The notes beneath the pieces are model-generated. The model was not told the origin of the DNA. It made no database searches and saw only the letters and a list, made by a program, of their open reading frames with translations. A DNA stretch of 64,000 nucleotides from Sipunculus nudus (Eukaryota > Annelida > Sipuncula > Golfingiida > Sipunculidae): assembly GCA_026874595.1 (NCBI GenBank), contig CM049316.1, positions 4,602,339 through 4,666,338 on the forward strand. The letters are read 5' to 3'. Within the stretch, counting starts at the first letter, position 1. Every line of letters begins with the position of its first letter. Shown here piece after piece: positions 37,110 to 49,099 of the stretch. The translations under genes and the position numbers were made by a program.

Positions 37110-37665
37110 AGGGGATTTGTCATCGTTTTATGCATGATTTGTGCAAATTGTATTATTATTGATGATAACTTTCATAATTGTCATTGAGACACCAGTTAAA
37201 TTGGATTAATGTTATTTTGGATAATTTGTTTTTCAAGACACTCATTAGGTGCCATATTGGAATCTTTTGAAATATTTTTGGTCACCCAAGAAGCCTCTTT
37301 TCTACATACAACTTATGTCTTGTATAAAACATATCCCTCAGAGTCTAATTTACCATCTAATGGGCCATGTTACATTTACTTCATTAGGATATGTTATACT
37401 TATATTCTTCCCTAAATATTATTGCTTATCTTTTTATATTAGCAATCATGCATGATTTTGATCTCATTAACAGTAATGGAAAGTGATGGACTAACTTAGT
37501 ATTAAGCTGGATTGGTTAATCAGGAGATTAATTTGCCTTTTATAAGGTTGGTGACTGAAAAAGGTGTATTTTTTCATAGCATAAGAACATTACCAGGTTA
37601 CATGGAGTAGGTGTGGGTGTAATGTTTTAGACGGTTAAGTGTGCTGCTTTTATGTTTTGTTTCAG

Positions 37666-37746
37666 AGGGGAGTGCACACACTATAGTATAGCCCATCCTA
37701 CTCAGCCCCACCTGGACCACGTAATTAACTCGGCCATCCTACACTT
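37666..37746 (+). CDS. SNX16: SNX16 possible cassette exon 7
   Basis: An 81-bp candidate lies between a good acceptor (TTTTGTTTCAG) and a GTAAGC donor. It enters and leaves in phase 2, so it can be included or skipped without changing frame. It would insert GECTHYSIAHPTQPHLDHVI and about seven more residues. If the donor is ignored, a TAA follows at 37,748-37,750, giving an alternative end. No family match supports the peptide. Confidence 0.4.
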
Positions 37747-38019
37747 GTAAGCAGCATCTGCTCGTAACGTGCATGTATCTGTCATGCATGGTTAGTGTCT
37801 TACCAGCTGTAATATACCATCGGTCTGTCCCATGGTCAAACATCAAAACATTTTGTAGTAAAAAAACCTTTTCCTCCCATTCAAGCTCTGGCACCATGTT
37901 TAATTGTCCGTTTTGAATCACTGATTATAAAGATCTAGGGATTTAACTGTAGAGACATTTGAAAGTATAGCAAATAGTATTTTGTCATGAGACATAAGGG
38001 CTGTATTTGTGATGGAGCA

Positions 38020-39475
38020 CCACAGTTGACAGAATGGTGCAGTAGTTTACAGAGCACTTCCTCAGTTTACAGAATGGTGCAGTAGTTGACAGAGCACTTC
38101 CTCAGTTGACAGAGTGGTGCAGTAGTTGACAGAGCACTTCCTCAGTTGACAGAGTGGTGCAGTAGTTGACAGAGCACAGCCTCAGTTGTTAGAGTAATGT
38201 AAAAGTTGACAGAGCACTTCCTCAATTGACAGAGTGGTGCAGTAGTTTACAGAGCACTTCCTCAGTTTACAGAGTGGTGCAGTAGTTGACAGAGCACTTC
38301 CTTAGTTTACAGAGTGGTGCAGTAGTTGACAGAGCTCAGCCTCAGTTGATAGAGTAATGTAATATTTGACAGAGCACTTCCTCAGTTGACAGAGTGTAGG
38401 AGTAGTTGACAGAGCACAGCCTCAGTTGATAGAGTGATGTAATAGTTGACAGAGCACTTCCTCAGTTGTCAGAACGGTGCAGTAGTTGACAGAGCACAGC
38501 CTCAGTTGACAGAGTGATGTAATAATTGACAGAGCACTTCCTCAGTTGTCAGAACAGTGCAGTAGTTGACAGAGCACAGCCTCAGTTGATAGAGTGATGT
38601 AATACTTGACAGAGCACTTCCTCAATTGACAGAGTGGTGCAGTAGTTGACAGAGCACAGCATCAGTTGATAGAGTGATGTAATACTTGACAGAGCACTTC
38701 CTCAATTGACAGAGTGGTGCAGTTGTTGACAGAGCACAGCATCAGTTGATAGAGTGATGTAATACTTGACAGAGCACTTCCTCAATTGACAGAATGGTGC
38801 AGTAGTTTACAGAGCACTTCCTTAGTTTACAGAGTGGTGCAGTAGTTGACAGAGCACTTCCTCAGTTGACAGAGTGGTGCAGTAGTTGACAGAGCACAGC
38901 CTCAGTTGATAGAGTAATGTAAAAGTTGACAGAGCACTTCCTCAATTGACAGAGTGGTGCAGTAGTTTACAGAGCACTTCCTCAGTTTATAGAGTGGTGC
39001 AGTAGTTGACAGAGCACTTCCTCAGTTTACAGAGTGGTGCAGTAGTTGACAGAGCTCAGCCTCAGTTGATAGAGTAATGTAATAGTTGACAGAGCACTTC
39101 CTCAATTGTCAGAACGGTGCAGTAGTTGACAGAGCACAGCCTCAGTTGACAGAGTGATGTAATACTTGACAGAGCACTTCCTCAGTTGTCAGAACAGTGC
39201 AGTAGTTGACAGAGCACAGCCTCAATTGATAGAGTGATGTAATACTTGACAGAGCACTTCCTCAATTGACAGAGTGGTGCAGTAGTTGACAGAGCACAGC
39301 ATCAGTTGATAGAGTGATGTGATACTTGACAGAGCACTTCCTCAATTGACAGAGTGGTGCAGTAGTTGACAGAGCATAACCTGTGTTGATAGAGTGATGT
39401 AAAAGTTGACAGAGCACCACCTCAGTTGACTGAATGATGTAATAGTTAAGAGAGCACCTCTGTTGACTGAACTCT
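38020..39475. repeat. 20-bp minisatellite with 40/80-bp higher-order units
   Basis: About 72 units built on TTGACAGAG. Four unit types recur: ..CACTTCCTCAG, ..TGGTGCAGTAG, ..CACAGCCTCAG and ..TGATGTAATA. They assemble into 40-bp and 80-bp higher-order units. A block of about 600 bp is duplicated within the array: 38,101-38,380 matches 38,821-39,100 at an offset of 720, rare variants such as GAGCTCAGC included. From 38,461 the offset is 640, because the second copy lacks one 80-bp unit. The array lies in the SNX16 intron after exon 7 and is non-coding. Confidence 0.95.
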
Positions 39476-39479
39476 GAGT

Positions 39480-40305
39480 AGCACATATATGTCTTGGCTG
39501 ATCTGACTAAAGAACTTTATTAGTTGACATATATACTGCTTTTTTGACAGAGCGCACTGTTCTTTTCATGAAGCATTCTGTTGACATATAAAATGTCATA
39601 TTATGATATCTGTTTCTATTGACAGAAGAGCATGTTTGTTGACAGCTCTTGGATTGTGTTGACATTTTAGTGTCTGTCAGTACTGACAAAGCAAATCTTT
39701 GTTGACAGAAGGCTTTGTTTGTTGACAGCTCTAGGACTGTGTTGATATTTTTTGTGTCTGTTAGTATTGACTGAGGAAATTGTTTGCTGACAGAGGACTT
39801 TGTTTTTTGACAGTTCTAGGACTGTGTTTCCATTTCAGTGTCTGTATGTATTGACAGAGTGATTCATTTGCTGACATAGATTGTTGTTTGGTGAAAGACC
39901 TAGGAATGTTTTAACATTTCAGCATCTGTTAGTATTGACAGAGAAAATTGTATGTTGACAGAGGACTTTGTTTGTTGACAGCTCTAGGACTGTGTTAACA
40001 TTTAAGTGTCTGTGAGTGTTGACAGAGCAAATCTTTGTTGACAGAGGTCTTTGTTTGTTGACAGATCAAGGACTGTGTTGACCATTTTGGCGTCTGTTAG
40101 TATTGAGAGAGGAAATTGTTTGTTGACAGAGGACTTCATATTGGCAGTTCAAGATATTTGTTGACATTGTCTCGTGACATTTCAGTGTGCACATTGATAT
40201 ACCAGTGTGTACATTGATTGATCGGTGTTTGTTGACAGAACAGTATTTCTGTTGACAAGTCAATCTATCTGAGACACGACTGTTTTGTTTGTGACCACAC
40301 TTCAT
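39480..40305. repeat. decayed ~82-bp tandem array sharing the TTGACAGA core
   Basis: At least six diverged units carry TTTGTTGACAGCTCTAGGAC, then GTGTTGACATTT, AGTGTCTGTTAGTATTGAC and AGAG.AAAT. They begin near 39,626, 39,718, 39,806, 39,888, 39,970 and 40,051. The shared TTGACAGA core suggests that the young 20-bp array next to it arose from this older one. Confidence 0.75.
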
Positions 40306-40639
40306 TGAAAAGGCAAATGTGTCCTATTGACACCAGCATTCATTCAGCATAAAAGCTATAGGTAATTCTCAGTTTGATTAAGGGAACTCAAAAATATCAG
40401 GTCCCAAGTCATGCATGGACATTTTCTGTAACATCAATAGCATGTGCACAGAATAAAGATATAGTTAAAAAATTTGCCTTTTTGTTTCTTTATGCATTAA
40501 CATTGACACTAAATGTTATTTTCCAAGCTTGTGTCTAGTTTCTGTATATCACATACGTATAATTTTCACATAATTTTAATGAGCTGCATAACATTGCTGT
40601 CTTTGTGAGTTTTGGTTAAGTATTAGTAATGAGTGTACA

Positions 40640-41290
40640 GCAACAATTTTCATAATTATAATTATTATTATTAAAAATGTTTAAAGCACCAAATGAATTA
40701 TAAAATGCTCTAAGGCACTTTACATTGTACTAGAAGGGATGAAATACAAATAAACCACAAACAATGGTTGCGTTAAATACTTTTCAAAATTATGATAACA
40801 AATTAAATAGTACTACAGTTAGAAAGAACACAAGATATAAAAGTATCAGTCAATAGCACTCAATCCCTCTGAAAGCTTCTCTGAATAAATGTCTTCATTT
40901 TTGATTTGACAATTGGCACAGTTTGCCTAGGTCTGATTTCCAGAGAAAGAGCATTCTATAATGAAAGTCCAGCGGCATTGAATGCTATGTCACCATACAA
41001 GGTTCAGTAGGTCATTGGCCGTGCTAATATGTAGCTGTCAGCTGACCAGTTATTTAAGTAACATGTAAATGTATATCATTTCCACTGTGAAAGGACATTT
41101 TGTGCAAGAGAAAAGACAATTTTATGTAACACTGCATTACTAGCCAAATGTATTTTTATGAAAGGTGCATTTTCTCTTGAAAAAGACAAATGTAGATACA
41201 GACATTTGATGGGTCTGTATTTATTCCTTAAGACTTCTTTTACTAGAGTTTCTTCTTTTTATCTGGGTTTATGATCTGTTGTTTCATTTT
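40640..41290 (-). mobile_element. relic resembling a non-LTR element 3' region
   Basis: On the minus strand (about 41,000-40,864) a frame reads NALSLEIRPRQTVPIVKSKM then KTFIQRSF. This resembles the C-terminal W/FNxLPxxIR...FKxxLKTHLF motif of many non-LTR ORF2 proteins. Plus-strand AAAGCACC...CTCTAAGGCACTTTACA also has a repeat-like look. It is heavily decayed, and the clade cannot be named. Confidence 0.4.
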
Positions 41291-41534
41291 CCAAGTGACA
41301 GACAGTAAGTATATTACAGCTGAGTAATTGATGGTTGATGTTTCTGAGGATTATTTTTCTGGGTTTGGTTTCTGTTAGTTTCCATGGGAACATGGTTTTG
41401 GTCCAGCTGATTATAGGTCCTGTTTTGCATATATAAATATGTATATTTATATGTTCTGGTTGGTGTTTTGAATTCTTGTGAGGTTACTGTAGTTTTTGCC
41501 TTTTGCATGAAAATTCAGATATGAAACCTTTATG

Positions 41535-41665
41535 TCAGACCAAGATCCTCATCTGGACCAATCTGGTCCAAACCAAAACCAACCTGGGTCTGGGCTGTAC
41601 TGAATCATGATCAGTATTTGGTCTAGACCACTTTCCAATTGGTCCAGATCAGGTTTTGGGCCTTG
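41535..41665. repeat. small inverted repeat rich in GGTCCAGA/TCTGGACC
   Basis: CATCTGGACCAATCTGG on the left pairs imperfectly with CCAATTGGTCCAGATC on the right, with further GGTCTAGACC and CCAAAACC blocks between them. It could be a fold-back remnant. Confidence 0.35.
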
Positions 41666-41699
41666 ACACACACACATACACACACTAATATGCATGTAT

Positions 41700-44470
41700 A
41701 GACATATGCTCCTGTTAACCATGTGCATGTTCCTTATATTATTAACATGACCATGTCATCAGATTAACCAGTTCATTAAAGCATGCCTTTGATTTTGTTG
41801 ATCTTGATTTTTTGTTTTACAAAAGGGAAAATGAAAAATAATAAATTACAGTTGAATATATCTTTAAATAGGGCATTTGTTCTTCTTCAGTGCCTGTTGA
41901 ACAAAAATGTTTCTCTCTTTCAAAACTTTAATTCAAAATCAATTAAAAAATCAGTTGAAGGATTCAGGATGGCCCCAAATGGAATCAAACATGGCTAAAT
42001 ATTTCAGATTCTGATGATGTGTGAACTGTGATCAAAAATGATGTAATGCTTGCTTCTTTCAAATTAAAACTTGTTAGCATTCATGTGGATTTACAGTATG
42101 TTCAGAAATAGATGCAGAAATGGGTTTATGGTCATTTTCACATGTAAACATTGATGAATGAAGAAAGAAACAGCATCTCATCATGTTAAATCAGAGAACA
42201 AACCTGATTTATTTTTTTAAAGAAATTTTTCTTTTTTTATCTCATCTTTTTGGTTGCATTATCTCTATTGACAGTTGTGTGTATTTAGAGAGAATTTTCA
42301 TTTTCCCTGACACATGCATTAAAGCTTCAGGTTGTAATTTTCTTGACAAACATGTTGAATGCATGATGTTCAGTTTATCAAGGCAGCATGTTGCATAAAA
42401 AGTCAGTTTCCTTACAGTTTCAGGATAATTTAAAAGTGATAAAACCTATTTTTAAGTATTTTATTTTTCAAAATGTTTGTCACCATTATGCTTACATATG
42501 TATGTCTGTATAGAACTCCAACCAAAGGGATGTTCATAAAAGTGATAACAGATATTAAAAATTAATAGATGATAATTTTAATTAATTATAGCAATAATAT
42601 GTTCAGTAATGATAATGAGACTACTTAATATTTGTCAGCATTTTATGCTTTTTTTAAGGCTTTATTAAGATGTTTAATGTAGCATGTATATACCTTACAT
42701 AGGACTGTTTTTGTCAGGATCTCATAAGGTTTATTATATAACACTTAAAATAAACTCCTTGAAAAGCCATACACTGTGATCATGGGATTGTTAAATATAT
42801 ATTCCCAAATATTTTCATTAATGCAGCATATTGATCGTATACTGTTCTGAAATTGCCACATGTGCTTTGAACAAAAATACATATAATATCCTTATAAAAT
42901 GGACCTCAGGGAGACATTTCACCTAAGTAATTTGCATTACAGATATTAATTGTTTGTGAAAATATAATCATGGTATTGAACTCACTGTATGGCAGTCATG
43001 ATTAACAAACATAATGGACAAGCGATTTGCTGTGGGAGCATAGTAATTGATGGAACTTAATAATTTGCAGTATAGGATAATCACCAGCACCGTCCAATTA
43101 AACATCCCCCCTTGTGATTCATTAATCATTGATTAGTTTCTATCTGTGATGGTGTAATTTGTCTGTTATTTGCCTGTCCTTAGCAGAAGATTCATCACAA
43201 TGGTGTTGTAAATTAAATCGGATGATTAGATAAATAGTGATTATACCTTGCCAGGTGTATGTTATAAATTAATAACATAATGATACTTTTTGCTATCTGA
43301 GTAGATAATATTGATATATCTGAAACAGACTTCCTTGATAGGCATTTCATGACTGTGATGTCATGTTCCACCCACACCCAGCCAGTTTCCCCTCATTCTG
43401 TCTGTGGTGTATGTTGGTGTTATGATGAAACTGTGAGGTATTGTCATCAGGATTGGTGTACACATAGTACATCTGGCACAGTAAATTTAAATGTTGCTTA
43501 TTTTACTAAATCATAATTTGAAATGACTCGTATAAATTATGTGTGATAATACAACACACACCTTATAAGATAAAAAAAATATATTGTTACATGATTTAAA
43601 TTCAGCATTACTTAAATAAGCCTGTTTTGTTCAACTATTAGATATTACAGAAATGATATAATACCATAATTTTGCTCATACAACAGCACATACAGATTTT
43701 AATGAATTTGCAACAAAATTGAAAATAAAAAATATAAAAGATGTGTGGATTGTGTTTAAAAATCTAAGGCCACCCAAATGTATTGTTTTATGGATTAATT
43801 TAAAATCATATATTTTGTCTGCATCTTGTTTCAGTGAAGTTGATTTTGTCAGTTCATGCTTTTAAAGTGATCAGTAATGAAGGGCTTGAGCATTGTGTAT
43901 TTGTACCTTAATGATGAATAACATTTATACTTTACTGTATTTTAAGAGTAAAATTAAAACATGAAATATTGGGAAAAAAGTACTGGTAATGAACTAGAAA
44001 TATTATGCTGGGAATAAGAGAATAAAACTTTGTAAAAAGGTTTGGAATGTTAAGGAGAAAAGTATCCAGTCTGGCAGTGAAAGAATTCTAGATTAAAAAA
44101 AAATATCTAATCTTGTGGGGTGAAACTCAGAATTCTAGAAAAAACTATAAAACCATACGATAAACTCTTTTCAGAAAAAAGTTAAAACCTTTCAAGAAAA
44201 CCTCCAATTTAAGAAAAGTACAAAATCTTGCTAGTAAAAGAATCAAGATTGAAAGACATGAATAATCCTGTAAGAAAAAAAGACTTAAAAGTGTAAATGA
44301 AGTACCAGAATCATCTTAAAGGTATAAATTGAGAGAACAAAATGTGCAGCTTTTAATCCGATGCATCAGATTCCAGTGGAAAATTATTACTTCACTTTTA
44401 AGAAACGGGCCTTAAGGATGTCTCGTGACAATCTTCCAATGCTGGTTTATTGTATCTTTTTACTTTTTCA
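41700..44470. other. SNX16 intron sequence, no feature
   Basis: AT-rich, with no exon, repeat array or transposon that I recognise. Confidence 0.5.
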
Positions 44471-44475
44471 CGCAG

Positions 44476-44631
44476 CATCGAGCGTTCTCTCAACATCAGC
44501 AGCACCGCATCAGGGACTTCTCCAAGTAAAAGTGAGAATTCTCTACCAGAGGGGGACCGGGCCACCTCCTCTGCCAACACCAGTGCTTCAACAGCAGCTG
44601 AAGCTGACCAGCATTGCTCGCTGACAGCAAG
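44476..44631 (+). CDS. SNX16: SNX16 probable coding exon 8 (low-complexity tail)
   Basis: The exon follows a TTTTTCACGCAG acceptor and stays in phase 2 at both ends. Joined to exon 6 it reads TVSL-S-IERSLNISSTASGTS and continues as a Ser/Thr/Ala-rich, probably disordered tail ending HCSLTA. The donor AAG|GTATCA is moderate. Without splicing the frame ends at 44,696-44,698. The unequal tail length of SNX16 proteins leaves little to compare, so the call rests on phase, splice sites and codon-like composition. Confidence 0.6.
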
Positions 44632-44850
44632 GTATCAGCATCTACAAATTTGTCCCACACTTTGGATAACTAGTTTAACTAGTCGGATATTCACCTAACT
44701 TTTCCGTAGAATTGATGTGAGCTCTGATTTACTCTGCACGCATATTAACAAATTGTTGGTAATTCCTGTTCAGAATATTTATTTTAATACATCTGTGATG
44801 AATGTACAAGCTTTTTAATTTACAAGCTGTCAGTATACAAGGTGCATGGA

Positions 44851-45141
44851 CAAATGTTCACAAACAGAAAAAATCATTTAACCTAAGGTGGTATGCTGCT
44901 TAATGTGCAGAAATAGAAAGGACACTAGTTGCAAAACCGCCTTTGCAAAACTCTGGTTCATCTGACTTGCTGCTAGATTCTCTTGTTGAATGTGTTTGGA
45001 TTATTTGGCACGTACCCCCCACATGATATAAACAAAATTAACAACCTGTGTGAGTTTGGATTGGTGGTTTCTGTCCTGTATTTATAAAATTTTTATATTG
45101 AAGGGATTACCTTTAATAGATCTGAAAATAGGCCCCTTTAA
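44851..45141 (+). repeat. dispersed repeat family R1, copy 2
   Basis: It begins near ACAAACAGAAAAAATCATTT and shares AACCTAAGGTGGTA, AGTTGCAAAAC and TGACTTGCTGC with copy 3. It ends GGCCCCTTTAA, the inverted end of the MITE at 15,432. It lies in the last SNX16 intron. Confidence 0.7.
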
Positions 45142-45541
45142 CAATTGTATTTTATTCAAACATTGTGCAATGTCAGGCTTTATGTTTAATCACTCAGTCC
45201 AAGCTATGTTCTGGGATTTATTGATTGATCCCTGTCACTTCAGTATCCAACTTGTCTCTGTTGAAAAACCCATCTTTATGGGTGATCAGTGCCATCTGGT
45301 GTCCAGTCTGTGGAATAATGTTTCACTGTAATGTCTAAGGGCTTACAATTCTTTCCTTATTATATGTTAAGTCTTGGAATTTTACAAAAATTATATCACA
45401 ATGATGTATTTACCAGTCAAAATTACAAGAGACCTTTTTAAATATTCAGAAAATTGAAAATATTATTTGCTGAGCAACACTTTATATCAAAATCAGGATG
45501 ATAGTAACTACAAGCAAAATTTAATGGGCTACATGCACTGC

Positions 45542-45543
<2 letters not shown>

Positions 45544-45615
<72 letters not shown>
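45544..45615. repeat. (TA)n microsatellite, about 36 units
   Basis: An uninterrupted TA run lies 62 bp upstream of the acceptor of the last SNX16 exon. Such runs are length-variable and can fold back in RNA. Confidence 0.95.
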
Positions 45616-45619
<4 letters not shown>

Positions 45620-45677
45620 TTAATTATTTATATATATTGTATATTATGATAGTTTAATATCTTTATTATATTTTCAG

Positions 45678-45774
45678 CTCTGATCTTGAGAAGAGTGCAG
45701 ACACTGTCGTTCTGTGTAAACCAGAGCCAGCGGTGAAGGGGGACCATCTCCCTCAGCCACTGACAGCAAGCTAG
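45678..45774 (+). CDS. SNX16: SNX16 probable last coding exon 9
   Basis: The exon follows TATTTTCAG, completes a Ser codon with exon 8 and encodes SDLEKSADTVVLCKPEPAVK then GDHLPQPLTAS, stop TAG at 45,772-45,774. Its end repeats the end of exon 8 (CTGACAGCAAG in both). It continues the acidic/polar tail expected after the SNX16 coiled coil, but the family is not conserved here. The 3' UTR is not defined: a Helentron-like element starts 250 bp downstream and the nearest canonical AATAAA I noticed is near 49,353. Confidence 0.6.
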
Positions 45775-46023
45775 GATTACTGTCACTGTTATACATTGTA
45801 TATAAAGTGGTATTTTAAAAATGTTGTTATGGACAGTTTATACCACTTACAAAATACAGTCTGTGATTTATGCAAGCTTGTCAAATTTTGTCAAATGTTC
45901 TGTCTCTCAAATCAAATATGTTTATGTAAAAACTATACATTGTGATGATGAAATCCCAGGTCATAAATTTAGCATAATATTAATTTATGTGACACATCAT
46001 TAATTGCACCATTTGTTTTTATT

Positions 46024-49000
46024 AGCGAACCTGTGAGCTTATGCGATGGTGCGGCGTCGTCCGTCGTGTGTCGTGCGTTGTGCGTCGTCTGTACGTTAAC
46101 CATAGCTATCTCAAAAACGGCAGGAGCTAGCATCACCAAATTTTTTGCAAATATTCAGTCATCCAAAAAAACTATATCACATTTTGTTTATTTTTTTCCT
46201 AACTGCATTTTCTTAGATTTTATAGGGAAAAAGCTAAAAAAACTTTAAAATCTTCTCCTCTGAAACTGTCCAGCCAAATTGTCCAATATTACACAGATAT
46301 GATCCCTGGAACAATCTTTCTCAAGTTTGTTCAAATGGTTCCAGTTTGGAGATTTTTGGCTGAGTAAAAGGAGGTTGAACTTTGTTAACTGTGCAAAAAA
46401 GCATATTAAAATTTAAATCTCAGAAACGGCTGGAGCTATCATCACCAAATTTTATGCCAATGTTGGTCACATGAGTCATATCTGAAATTGAGGTATTGGT
46501 GGCGCCACCTGCATCGGCCTTTTTTGTACGGGGTCATCAGTGCCCGTATCACACTGACAGCTAGAAATAACTTCTTTTCTGAAACGAAATGGCCAAATTG
46601 TTTAATATTGCACAGAAATGATCCTAGGGTAGTGCTTTCTGAAGTTTGTTCAAATGGTCTCAGTTCAGTGACTTTTGGCTAAGTTATGGGAAGCTGAATT
46701 TAGTCATATGCCATAACAGCCCATTTTAGCTAAGTGGCTACAAAAATCTTCTTCTCAAAAACCACTGGGCCAAATTCTTAAATCATACACATTAATTATC
46801 CTTAGATGTTGATAATTCAAGTTTGTTCAAATGGTCTCAGTTCAGTGACTTTTGGCTGAGTTATGGGGAGCTGAATTCAGTCATATGCCATAACAGCCAA
46901 TTTTAGCTAAGTGGCTACAAAAATCTTCTTCTCAACAACCACTGGGCCCAATTCTTAAATCTCACACATTAATTATCCTGAGATGTTGATAATTTCAAGT
47001 TTGTTCAAATGGTATTAGTTCAGTGACTTCTGGCTGAGTTATGGGAAGCTGAATTTAGTCATATGCCATAACAGTCCATGTTAGCTAAGTGGCTACAAAA
47101 ATCTTCTCAAAAACCACTGGGCAAAATTCTTAAATCTCACACATTAATTATCCTGAGATGTTGATAATTTCAAGTTTGTTCAAATGGTCTCAGTTCAGTG
47201 ACTTTTGGCTGAGTTATGGGAAGCTGAATTTAGTCATATGCCATAACAGCCAATTTTAGCTAATTGGCTACAAAAATCTTCTTCTCAACAACCACTGGGC
47301 CAAATTCTTAAATCTCACACATTAATTATCCTGAGATGTTGATAATTTCAAGTTTGTTCAAATGGTCTTAGTTCAGTGACTTCTGGCTGAGTTATGGGAA
47401 GCTGAATTTAGTCATATGCCATAACAGTCCATGTTAGCTAAGTGGCTACAAAAATCTTCTCAAAAACCACTGGGCAAAATTCTTAAATCATACACATTAA
47501 TTATCCTTAGATGTTGATAATTCAAGTTTGCTAAAATGGTTTTGATTCAGTGATTTTTGGCTGAGTAATGGGAAGCTGAACTTTGCCATTTTGTGTATTT
47601 TCCCATATGAGTTATAAACCTACAAAACGTTTTTCGACTGATGATGATACTGAGGCCAGTTTCATTATTATTTTGCAAGAATAATTCCCTGGATCATTCT
47701 TATAATAATTGTCTTTTATGGTTCCAAAAAATGAATTTGGCTGAATTATAAAGATTGAATTGAGTCATTTTACCAAATATGTTAGCTGTGTGAAGCAGAT
47801 ACATCTAGCCTAGCACCAGTTTATCAGCATCCATTACATCATGCCTCTAGACATTTAGATTTCAGGTTATCTATGGAAAATATTGACAAGAATGTTTTTA
47901 AAAGCTTTTAAAAAATGTAGATTTATGATATTACATATCATCTGTACACTAACTCATAATTTCTCAGGAATAGCAGGAGCTACCATCCCCAAATGTTATG
48001 CAATTGTCTGTCACATATCAAATGTTGATGGATTCATCTTATTTTTGCTATCTGCATTTACTTAGATTTTACAAGGAAAAAGCTGAAAAAAACTTGTAAA
48101 AGTCTTCTTCTTGTAAACAGTCCAGCCAAATTGTCCAAATTTTTACAGAAATGATCCCAGAGGCAAGCCCTCTCAAGTTTGTTCAAATGGTTTGTGTTGG
48201 ATAAATTTTAGTAGAGTTACATAACAGGCCAAAATTGTGTACGTTTCTTGAATAGGTTGAGAAACTGCCAACTGTTTCAGATTTGGCAACAGATCAAGAG
48301 TTCATTCAGTGCAGCCAAATATAGGTCAACAGTTCAGTCAGTGCAGCCAAGCACAAGGCATGTGATCACCTCATGGGCAGCATGTGATCATCTCATGGGT
48401 AGCATGTGATCACCTCATGAGTATCATGCGATCACCTCATGGGTGTCATGCCCCTCAGGGCTGCATATGGAGCCAATCTGTGAGCTTATGCAATTGTGTG
48501 GCTACTATTTCAGATTTGGCAAATGGCAAAAGGTCAGCCTGGATTTATTTATAGCTTTGGCAGACTGCCAACTGTTTCAGATTATGCAACAGGTCAAGAG
48601 TTCACTCAGTGCAGTAGCCTGAGCCAGTAATTTGTCACAGTACACTCAGGGCAACAGCCTTTCTCACCTAAGCCTGGTCAGCCCCGTGCATCAGACTCAA
48701 GGTAAGTTTGATTTATTGGCCTGATATTCTGACCTGACTATGTGTTTTTATGGCTTTCTCGTTCACAAGACAGGTGTCGCCATCTACAATGACTTTTGCA
48801 AAGTGTATTTGCCTGCTTAATTCTACAGAAGAATTTGATATATCAGCCTGAAATTGGGCATATGTGTACATGTCAAATAGCTTTGTTGTATACAAGACTG
48901 GTGGTGCCACCTACAATAATTTTTGTGTTGTGTGCACCCATGCCAGAATTTCAGCAGTGATGTTTGTGTATTGTTTCTTGTTCAAAATGTTTAGTACTTG

Positions 49001-49097
49001 CATTGTTCATATATATGAAAAGTAGTGGTTCAGCACTGAAGCGTTATACCTGGTGTATATCCATATGCACAGGTTCGCATTAGGCCTGTAGGCCTTG
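46024..49097 (+). mobile_element. Helentron-like non-autonomous element B with ~177-bp repeats
   Basis: The 5' motif AGCGAACCTGTG is inverted at the other end (CACAGGTTCGC, 49,068-49,078), followed by a hairpin AGGCCTGTAGGCCT (49,082-49,095) and a T run. The leader is CpG rich with GTCGTCCGTCG and GTGCGTCGTC repeats. The core holds five close copies of a 177-bp unit (CCACTGGGC landmarks near 46,762, 46,939, 47,114, 47,292 and 47,467). Units 2 and 4 resemble each other and units 3 and 5 do, so the working unit is a dimer of about 353 bp. Part of the leader recurs, diverged, at 47,940-48,230. No protein is encoded. The 3' end is less typical than in elements A and C (no CTAG). Confidence 0.65.
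48359..48450. repeat. 22-bp tandem repeat, about four copies
   Basis: The unit GCATGTGATCACCTCATGGG plus two bases is repeated inside element B, with a TGATCA palindrome in each complete unit. Confidence 0.8.
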
Positions 49098-49099
49098 TT

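Noticed and set aside
39262-39486. Cysteine-containing minus-strand frames across the 38-40 kb array
   Set aside because: They are translations of the 20-bp minisatellite in one of its stop-poor frames.
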